Below, one piece after another: positions 6,902 through 11,585 of a stretch of 11,585 nt of DNA. The stretch spans positions 1 to 11,585 of the forward strand of contig JAOZSC010000040.1 of NCBI GenBank assembly GCA_029939875.1, written 5' to 3'. Numbering within the stretch: position 1 is the stretch's first letter; every line of letters starts with the position of its first letter. The notes beneath the pieces were generated by a model that did no database searches, was not told the DNA's origin, and saw only the letters and a program-made list of their open reading frames with translations. The position numbers and the translations under genes are program-made. The DNA is from Desulfobacterales bacterium (GTDB lineage Bacteria; Desulfobacterota; Desulfobacteria; Desulfobacterales; JAFDCJ01).

Positions 6902-7314
6902 AAGACCTCACTCCTCTCGACAAATTTCGTTTTAACCGCAAGCTTGTGGGCGGCAAGCCGCAGGGCTTCCTGGGCAATTTCTTTGGAAACTCCCTGCATT
7001 TCGTATAAGATTCTGCCGGGACGTATGACCGCCTCCCATCCTTCCGGGGCTCCTTTGCCCTTGCCCATTCTAACTTCCGCCGGTTTTTTGGTAAATGGCT
7101 TGTCCGGAAAAATGCGAATCCAGATCCGCCCCCCTCTTTTTATGTGGCGTGTCATTGCAATCCGGGCGGCCTCAATCTGTCTGGCCGACAACTTACCGCA
7201 CTCGACAGCCTGCAGCCCAAACTCTCCGAAGCTCAACGTGCTGCCACGACGGGCAACACCTCTCATCCTTCCTCTTTGCTGTTTGCGGTATTTGACTTTT
7301 TTGGGGCTGAGCAT
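6898..7314 (-). CDS. rplP: 50S ribosomal protein L16
   Basis: A 138-aa protein, [19 protein letters not shown] onward, with EARIAMTR-like helix ([20 protein letters not shown]), then [20 protein letters not shown] and the C-terminal [18 protein letters not shown]16 binds 23S rRNA near the A-site tRNA elbow and is needed for late 50S assembly. ATG at 7314 has AGGAG nine bases upstream. The TGA stop overlaps the rpmC start. The gap to the rpsC stop codon is 147 nt, or 105 nt to the second stop in the rpsC frame. Confidence 0.97.
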   Translation of the reverse strand: MLSPKKVKYRKQQRGRMRGVARRGSTLSFGEFGLQAVECGKLSARQIEAARIAMTRHIKRGGRIWIRIFPDKPFTKKPAEVRMGKGKGAPEGWEAVIRPGRILYEMQGVSKEIAQEALRLAAHKLAVKTKFVERSEVL

Positions 7315-7347
7315 ATTCGCTAACTCCTGTTACGCGTTGTCGGATAT

Positions 7348-7405
7348 GGGCTGCGGTTTAAAAAAAAACAGACCTCAAATATAAACGCTGCACTCGTAAC
7401 CGACG
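7348..7405. other. rpsC-rplP gap, imperfect hairpin
   Basis: Within the gap, GCTGCGGTTTA (about 7350-7360) can pair with TAAACGCTGC (about 7382-7391), giving a stem of about nine pairs with one mismatch and one bulge. The loop contains an A-run. A near-complementary pair, GTTGTCGG and CCGACGAC, flanks it. No coding capacity. Nearby 7420-7461 is the probable displaced tail of rpsC. The structural call is by eye and weak. Confidence 0.35.
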
Positions 7406-7461
7406 ACAATTATTGTTTTCTAGGCGGTTGCAGTCTCCACCTGTTCTTTTTTTAATATTTC

Positions 7462-8073
7462 TCATTTGAAAATAAAAACCTTAACACAGATGATCCCGTA
7501 TGTCGTGCGGGCCTCAATAAAACCGTAATCGATATCTGCCCGCAGGGTATGCAACGGCACTCGTCCTTCCCGGTACCATTCGGTGCGGGCCATTTCGGCC
7601 CCTCCAAGTCTGCCGGAACAAATAATTTTCACACCCAGTGCGCCAAAGCGCATGGCCGACGACACGCCTCTTTTCATGGCCCGCCGGAAGGCGACCCTTC
7701 TTTCGATTTGCTGGGCGACATTTTCGGCAACCAGCTGGGCATCGATCTCCGGTTTTCTCACCTCTTGGATATCGATGAGAAGTTCACGGGGCGTCAATTT
7801 TTCAAGCTCTTTCTTCAGCTGCGTTATCTCGGCCCCTTTTTTCCCGATGACGATTCCCGGTCGTGCCGTAAATATGCGTAGCCTCACACGCCTGGAGGAC
7901 CTTTCGATTTCAATCCGGGAGACGCCTGCATGGTAAAGCTTTTTTTTTATAAATGTGCGCAACTTATGATCTTCAAGAAAATAATTCGCGTAGTTCTTTC
8001 CGCCAAACCACCGCGATTCCCACGTTTTTACAATTCCCAGTCTCAATCCGATCGGATTTACTTTTTGACCCAA
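7462..8073 (-). CDS. rpsC: 30S ribosomal protein S3, C-terminus cut by in-frame TGA (TTG start)
   Basis: A 203-aa protein, [20 protein letters not shown] onward. It has an N-terminal region, the KH domain with GIVIGKKG (73-80), RRAMKRG (130-136) in the mRNA-entry helicase region, and [18 protein letters not shown] (153-170). Homologues continue past IFK with GE; here the Gly codon is TGA (7462-7464). The same frame then gives EILKKEQVETATA up to TAG at 7420-7422, so the tail looks lost by one base change (GGA to TGA). The missing tail is outside the folded core, so the short form may work. The start is TTG at 8073, fixed by the conserved MGQKVNP and by AAAGGAGG six bases upstream. It follows rplV by 12 nt. 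Confidence 0.95.
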   Translation of the reverse strand: MGQKVNPIGLRLGIVKTWESRWFGGKNYANYFLEDHKLRTFIKKKLYHAGVSRIEIERSSRRVRLRIFTARPGIVIGKKGAEITQLKKELEKLTPRELLIDIQEVRKPEIDAQLVAENVAQQIERRVAFRRAMKRGVSSAMRFGALGVKIICSGRLGGAEMARTEWYREGRVPLHTLRADIDYGFIEARTTYGIICVKVFIFK

Positions 8074-8085
8074 GCTTTGCCTCCT

Positions 8086-8430
8086 TTACTGAACCGACGA
8101 TTCCTCGGCGAGAACCACGGTAATGTGGCTGGTACGTTTTAAAATTCGCGTCCCCCGACCCCGGGCTCTGGCTTTCCAACGTTTCAGGCTCGGTCCCTGG
8201 TCTGCGGTAATGTTGCGGATCACCAGCAGGTCAATATCAACATCCGGGTTTTGATCTGCATTGGCAACGGCCGACCGGATAACTTTCTCCAATATGCCCG
8301 CTGCCTTCTGGGGCATAAACTTAAGAATCTGCAGTCCGTTTTCCACCGGCCGTCCCTTGACCGCGCCCACCACTTTGCGCACTTTAAGCGGTGAAATGCG
8401 TACGTATTTTGATACTGCTTTGACCTCCAT
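8086..8430 (-). CDS. rplV: 50S ribosomal protein L22
   Basis: A 114-aa protein, [20 protein letters not shown] onward, with [18 protein letters not shown] and the long beta-hairpin [20 protein letters not shown] (about 77-96) that lines the peptide exit tunnel, then [12 protein letters not shown]22 is an early 23S rRNA binder contacting all domains. ATG at 8430 is chosen over an in-frame TTG at 8451 that has no SD; the ATG has only a weak AAGGG about nine bases upstream. Its stop lies inside the SD region of rpsC. Confidence 0.96.
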   Translation of the reverse strand: MEVKAVSKYVRISPLKVRKVVGAVKGRPVENGLQILKFMPQKAAGILEKVIRSAVANADQNPDVDIDLLVIRNITADQGPSLKRWKARARGRGTRILKRTSHITVVLAEESSVQ

Positions 8431-8451
8431 TTTCGGTAACCCTTTTTTCAA

Positions 8452-8553
8452 AATTATTCAGGTTTCAGGTGCCGGTTGCTGAGAGTTATACTGCTGACAC
8501 CCGATATCTGAAACCTCAAAATCAAACAAATACCAAAGCCAAATGCCCCGGAA
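8452..8553. repeat. rpsS-rplV gap with TTCAGGT heptads in inverted arrangement (element D)
   Basis: The plus strand from 8457 reads TTCAGGT, TTCAGGT, GCCGGTT. The opposite arm, read on the minus strand from about 8519, gives TTGAGGT, TTCAGAT, ATCGGGT, GTCAGCA. The arms are inverted copies over about 22 bp with roughly 17 matches, including the perfect 9-mer pair AGGTTTCAG (8460-8468) and CTGAAACCT (8508-8516). The rest of the gap up to the rpsS stop (8521-8553) shows nothing. Non-coding. Confidence 0.68.
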
Positions 8554-8835
8554 TTACCTTTTCAATTTGGACCTTTTATCTCCAGCGTGTCCGTAAAAAG
8601 TACGTGTCGGCGAAAATTCGCCCAGTTTATGACCCACCATATTTTCCGATATAAAAACCGGCATAAATTTACGGCCGTTGTGAACAGCCAGGGTGATGCC
8701 AACCATTTCCGGAACAATCGTCGAGCGTCTGGACCACGTTCTAACTACCCGGCTGCTGCGAGTTTCCTGAGCCACAAGCACCTTGTTCATCAGCTTCGGT
8801 TCAACATAGGGACCTTTTTTTAACGATCGCGGCAT
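8554..8835 (-). CDS. rpsS: 30S ribosomal protein S19
   Basis: A 93-aa protein, [20 protein letters not shown] onward, with [20 protein letters not shown], then [20 protein letters not shown] and [21 protein letters not shown]19 binds S13 and the 16S 3' domain in the 30S head and contacts the A-site tRNA region. ATG at 8835 has GGAG five bases upstream. It follows rplB by 60 nt of AT-rich, unstructured sequence. The length is normal. Confidence 0.97.
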   Translation of the reverse strand: MPRSLKKGPYVEPKLMNKVLVAQETRSSRVVRTWSRRSTIVPEMVGITLAVHNGRKFMPVFISENMVGHKLGEFSPTRTFYGHAGDKRSKLKR

Positions 8836-8895
8836 AGCTTCTCCAATGTTTTACAATGATACTTTCTATTATTTTAGCGTTTTCCGGTTCGCCGT

Positions 8896-9723
8896 TTATT
8901 TTTTTGCACGTTTTCGAACGATCAGTCGATCGCTGCTCTTGTTTTTTCGAGTCTTATACCCCTTGGTCGGCATGCCCCAGGGGCTGCAGGGATGGCGCCC
9001 GCCGGAAGATCTTCCTTCGCCGCCCCCCATGGGATGGTCCACCGGGTTCATGGCCACGCCTCGTACTTTCGGCCGTTTTCCCAGCCACCGCTTGCGCCCG
9101 GCTTTTCCCAGGGCAATATTCTCATGAATTACATTTCCGAGCTGCCCGATGGTCGCCTGGCAATTTAGCAGTACCATGCGAACCTCACCGGAGGGCATCT
9201 TGATCAAGGCATAGCGATCCTCTTTGGCCATCAACTGGGCATAAGCCCCGGCGCTTCTGACAATCTGCCCCCCTTTGCCTGCATGCAGCTCGATGTTGTG
9301 AATCTGGGTGCCCAGCGGAATATTGCTTAACGGCAGCGCATTGCCAGGCTTGATATCGGCTTGTGGACCGGACTGTACAATATCATTAACGCTAAGGTGC
9401 AGCGGCGCAAGGATATATCGTTTTTCACCATCGACATAATGCAACAGTGCGATTCTGGCCGAACGGTTCGGGTCATACTCAATCGAAGCAACCCGGGCCG
9501 GAATGCCGGCTTTATCACGTTTAAAATCGATGACGCGATAATGTCTCTTATGGCCGCCACCCCGGTGCCTGGCCGTTACCCGGCCGTTGGCATTGCGTCC
9601 GCCTGATTTTTTCAACGCCCTGAGCAGTCGCTTTTCAGGCTTGGTTTTGGTAATCTCTTCAAACGATGCGTAAGTCTGAAACCGGCGCCCCGGCGATGTT
9701 GGTTTTACTTTTTTTGCAGCCAT
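8896..9723 (-). CDS. rplB: 50S ribosomal protein L2
   Basis: A 275-aa protein, [20 protein letters not shown] onward. The OB-like N-terminal domain has [19 protein letters not shown] (42-60), followed by the SH3-like domain and the C-terminal [16 protein letters not shown] motif (222-237). His230 matches the conserved histidine near the peptidyl-transferase centre (E. coli His229). It ends [17 protein letters not shown] then a basic tail. L2 is needed for subunit joining and peptidyl transfer. ATG at 9723 is chosen over an upstream ATG because GGGGAG lies six bases before it and the N-terminus fits the family. The hairpin in the rplW-rplB gap touches this SD. Confidence 0.98.
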   Translation of the reverse strand: MAAKKVKPTSPGRRFQTYASFEEITKTKPEKRLLRALKKSGGRNANGRVTARHRGGGHKRHYRVIDFKRDKAGIPARVASIEYDPNRSARIALLHYVDGEKRYILAPLHLSVNDIVQSGPQADIKPGNALPLSNIPLGTQIHNIELHAGKGGQIVRSAGAYAQLMAKEDRYALIKMPSGEVRMVLLNCQATIGQLGNVIHENIALGKAGRKRWLGKRPKVRGVAMNPVDHPMGGGEGRSSGGRHPCSPWGMPTKGYKTRKNKSSDRLIVRKRAKK

Positions 9724-9734
9724 CTTATGCTCCC

Positions 9735-9767
9735 CGCGGCCTGGGCAAATCACAAATCCAGGCTGCG
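9735..9767. promoter_or_regulatory. Hairpin overlapping the rplB Shine-Dalgarno
   Basis: CGCGGCCTGG (9735-9744) and CCAGGCTGCG (9758-9767) are inverted copies matching at nine of ten positions, around a 13-nt loop. On the mRNA the 3' arm runs into the GGGGAG SD of rplB (about 9730-9735). The stem could reduce SD access until the upstream rplW ribosome opens it; this role is inferred. Confidence 0.5.
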
Positions 9768-9785
9768 AAATTCATTGGTTACCGT

Positions 9786-10073
9786 CTACACACCTTCAAA
9801 AAAATCAATTCGCTCACCGGGCACCAGCCGCACGATTGCTTTTTTCCAGTCCCGACGCTTGCCGATGATCCGTCCTCTTTGTTTGGTTTTGCCCTTTATC
9901 TGCATGGTCTTTACTTCGGCCACCCGAACATTAAAAATGGACTCGATCGCCCGTTTGATTTCGATCCGATTCGCCAGTCGGTCGACTTCAAACGTAATCT
10001 GGTTGTGCATTTCCTTCTGAATACTGGTTTTTTCAGTAATTAACGGCTTTTTGATGATTTTTCGTGCAATCAT
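9786..10073 (-). CDS. rplW: 50S ribosomal protein L23
   Basis: A 95-aa protein, [20 protein letters not shown] onward. Glu14 in PLITEK aligns with E. coli Glu18, the docking residue for trigger factor and SRP at the tunnel exit. [20 protein letters not shown] forms the central helix and strand, and [12 protein letters not shown] the C-terminal strand. The ATG overlaps the rplD TGA as ATGA, and GGGGAGG lies eight bases upstream, so it is coupled to rplD. Confidence 0.97.
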   Translation of the reverse strand: MIARKIIKKPLITEKTSIQKEMHNQITFEVDRLANRIEIKRAIESIFNVRVAEVKTMQIKGKTKQRGRIIGKRRDWKKAIVRLVPGERIDFFEGV

Positions 10074-10693
10074 GCGCTCAGCCTCCCCTCGATGTCCTTT
10101 ATAGCCGGCTCCAGCAGCACCAGGGTCTGGTATTTGAGAACGTCATAAACGTTCAATCCCTCGCTTCTGAGCACCTTCACTTTGGGGACGTTCCTGGATG
10201 ACAGTTCCAGATTTTCATTCTTTTTTTCGGTAACAATCAGAACACTGCCGAGGCTCAATACTTTCAGAACACCGACAAATGTCTTGCTTTTAATTTCATC
10301 AAGTTCAAAGCGATCTAGCACCACCAGCGCCTTTTCCTGCAGCTTGCTGCTCAATGCCATTTTCAGGGCCAGTTTTCTGACTTTTTTGGGAGGCCTGTAA
10401 GCATAATTTCTCCCATCTGGTCCGAAAACCACGCCGCCGCCGCGCAACAGTGGAGATTTGATATTTCCCCGACGCGCTCGGCCGGTTCCTTTCTGACGGA
10501 AAAGCTTTCTTCCGCTACCATGCACCTCGCTGCGATGCTTGACCTTTGCGGTTGCCGCGCGCCTGCCGGCCAATTGCATGGTGACAATTTCATGCAAAAC
10601 GCTGGTCTTGACGGGCACGTCGAAAACATCATCTGCAAGCTGCGTTTGTGAAATCTGCTCGCCTTCTATATTTTGAACATCTACAACCGGCAT
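10070..10693 (-). CDS. rplD: 50S ribosomal protein L4
   Basis: A 207-aa protein, [20 protein letters not shown] onward. The extended tunnel loop (about 48-92) includes [20 protein letters not shown] and [13 protein letters not shown] and forms part of the tunnel constriction with L22. The Rossmann-like globular domain follows, with LKMALSSKL and [20 protein letters not shown]. In E. coli L4 represses the S10 operon, but that leader would lie outside this window. ATG at 10693 is chosen over an in-frame ATG four codons earlier because GAGGA lies five bases before it and the earlier ATG lacks an SD. Confidence 0.96.
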   Translation of the reverse strand: MPVVDVQNIEGEQISQTQLADDVFDVPVKTSVLHEIVTMQLAGRRAATAKVKHRSEVHGSGRKLFRQKGTGRARRGNIKSPLLRGGGVVFGPDGRNYAYRPPKKVRKLALKMALSSKLQEKALVVLDRFELDEIKSKTFVGVLKVLSLGSVLIVTEKKNENLELSSRNVPKVKVLRSEGLNVYDVLKYQTLVLLEPAIKDIEGRLSA

Positions 10694-10737
10694 ATTCTTC
10701 CTCATGCATTGTTGGCGATCCGAAACAACTGGATCGT

Positions 10738-11373
10738 TTAATTCTGTTTAAACTTGAGCTTGTTGACGGTCACCAGGCCGGACTGTGCCCCCGGAACCGC
10801 ACCTTTGATCAGAAGCATATTGTCATCCACGCGGATATCGACGATCTCCAGATTGCGCATGGTTTTGCGCTCATTGCCGTATCGCCCGGGAAGCTTTTTG
10901 CCCTTGATCACTTTTGAAGGTGTCGCGCTGCAGCCGATCGAACCCGGCCGGCGGACATTTCTGCTGCCGTGGGTCATGGGACCACGATGAAATCCGTGGC
11001 GTTTAATTACGCCTGAAAAACCGCGCCCTTTGCTGGTTCCCACGACATCGACACGTTCGCCAACCTTGAACATCTCAAGGGTAATTTCCTGGCCAAGGCT
11101 GTAGCCTTCAGGGTTTTCAACGGGAAACTCCCTCAGGTATCGAAAACAATGCCCACCGCTTTTCTGAAAGTGGCCCCTCAGCGGCTGGTTTACCCGGTCT
11201 TTCTTTTTTTCGGAAAAGCCCAATTGCAGTGCATCGTATCCATCCGTTAACCGGGTTTTAATTTGCGTCACCACGCAGGGACCGGCTTCGATAACGGTAA
11301 CCGGAACATATCTTCCCTCAGGGGTAAATAATCCCGTCATGCCTAGTTTTTTTCCTAAAAGTCCTTTGCTCAT
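10738..11373 (-). CDS. rplC: 50S ribosomal protein L3
   Basis: A 211-aa protein, MSKGLLGKKLGMTGLFTPEG onward. The long loop reaching toward the peptidyl-transferase centre is SKGRGFSGVIKRHGFHRG through RRPGSIG (114-147), followed by KGKKLPGRYGNERKT. The segment after PGSIG reads CSATP, so the glutamine methylated by PrmB in E. coli (GSIGQNQTP) is absent. L3 starts 50S assembly. ATG at 11373 is preferred for its family N-terminus, but a GTG two codons earlier (11379) sits better relative to AGGG and could be the true start. Confidence 0.95.
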   Translation of the reverse strand: MSKGLLGKKLGMTGLFTPEGRYVPVTVIEAGPCVVTQIKTRLTDGYDALQLGFSEKKKDRVNQPLRGHFQKSGGHCFRYLREFPVENPEGYSLGQEITLEMFKVGERVDVVGTSKGRGFSGVIKRHGFHRGPMTHGSRNVRRPGSIGCSATPSKVIKGKKLPGRYGNERKTMRNLEIVDIRVDDNMLLIKGAVPGAQSGLVTVNKLKFKQN

Positions 11374-11379
11374 AGCCAC

Positions 11380-11537
11380 TTTTTTCCCTGTTGCAACGCT
11401 GGTTTCATTTCCATAACCCCTTAAATCCGGGGGCAGTTTTCACGGTAATGGGTACCGTAAATTCGGCGATCCGGCAGTAACCAGTGCACGGCAATCATCG
11501 CTTCCCGAATTTTCGGACCCAGAAGGAAAATTGTAAG
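11380..11537. other. rpsJ-rplC gap with imperfect stem-loops
   Basis: This 158-nt gap has no coding signal. AAATTCGG plus CGAT (11459-11470) pairs with ATCG and CCGAATTT (11497-11500 and 11505-11512), a 12-bp stem with a 4-nt bulge. A smaller stem, ACGGTA (11442-11447) with TACCGT (11453-11458), lies next to it toward rplC. Neither is followed by a U-run on the mRNA, so they are not clear terminators. Their role is unknown. Confidence 0.45.
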
Positions 11538-11585
11538 TTACAGCTTTATCTCGACGTCCACCCCCGGAGATAAATCCAGCTTCAT
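11538..11585 (-). CDS. rpsJ: 30S ribosomal protein S10, C-terminal end (partial)
   Basis: The last 15 codons and TAA of S10 are present, reading MKLDLSPGVDVEIKL, a strongly conserved ending of the family. The gene runs off the right edge of the window. S10 sits in the 30S head and, as NusE, also joins the transcription antitermination complex. It is normally the first gene of this cluster, so the S10 promoter and leader are expected to the right. Confidence 0.95.
   Translation of the reverse strand: MKLDLSPGVDVEIKL

Noticed and set aside
7462..7464. TGA read as glycine or selenocysteine in rpsC
   Set aside because: rpmD, rplE, rplP and rplD all use TGA as a normal stop at the right family length, so a recoded genetic code is unlikely; no selenocysteine element was recognised and S3 has no known selenocysteine.

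Overview
The window is a compact ribosomal-protein gene block transcribed entirely from the minus strand. It is the bacterial S10 cluster running straight into the spc cluster and the first genes of the alpha cluster. In transcription order (right to left) it reads: rpsJ (last 15 codons only), rplC, rplD, rplW, rplB, rpsS, rplV, rpsC, rplP, rpmC, rpsQ, rplN, rplX, rplE, rpsN, rpsH, rplF, rplR, rpsE, rpmD, rplO, secY, infA, rpmJ. No plus-strand gene is supported. The protein style (zinc-type S14 of 61 aa, zinc-ribbon L24 tail, cysteine-type L36, SecY sequence) suggests a Desulfobacterota (former deltaproteobacterial) organism; this is inferred from remembered family sequences, not from a search.

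The genes supply the early-assembling parts of both ribosomal subunits, the translocon channel SecY and initiation factor IF-1. Junctions are tight where coupling is expected: ATGA overlaps at rplD/rplW and rplP/rpmC, TAATG at rplO/secY, and a 14-nt overlap at rpmD/rplO. Three small-subunit genes (rpsC, rpsN, rpsE) start with TTG behind near-perfect Shine-Dalgarno (SD) sequences.

Two essential genes look damaged. secY stops after 48 codons and resumes in another frame with about 12 family residues (about 35 nt) missing between TM1 and the plug region. rpsC has an in-frame TGA where the family has the Gly of IFKGE, followed by 13 more plausible codons. Real mutations and assembly or sequencing errors cannot be separated from this sequence alone.

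The least ordinary feature is between the genes. Several gaps hold small palindromic inserts placed directly after a stop codon and before the next SD. Four of them are built from degenerate 7-nt repeats: GAATGAC-type in infA-rpmJ and rplF-rplR, TGGCCAT/TGACGAT-type in rplN-rplX, TTCAGGT-type in rplV-rpsS, with a related GGTTCAA-type array in rpsH-rplF. Other gaps hold hairpins without an obvious 7-nt period (rpsN-rpsH, rplW-rplB, rpsC-rplP, rpsJ-rplC, and the rplE stop).
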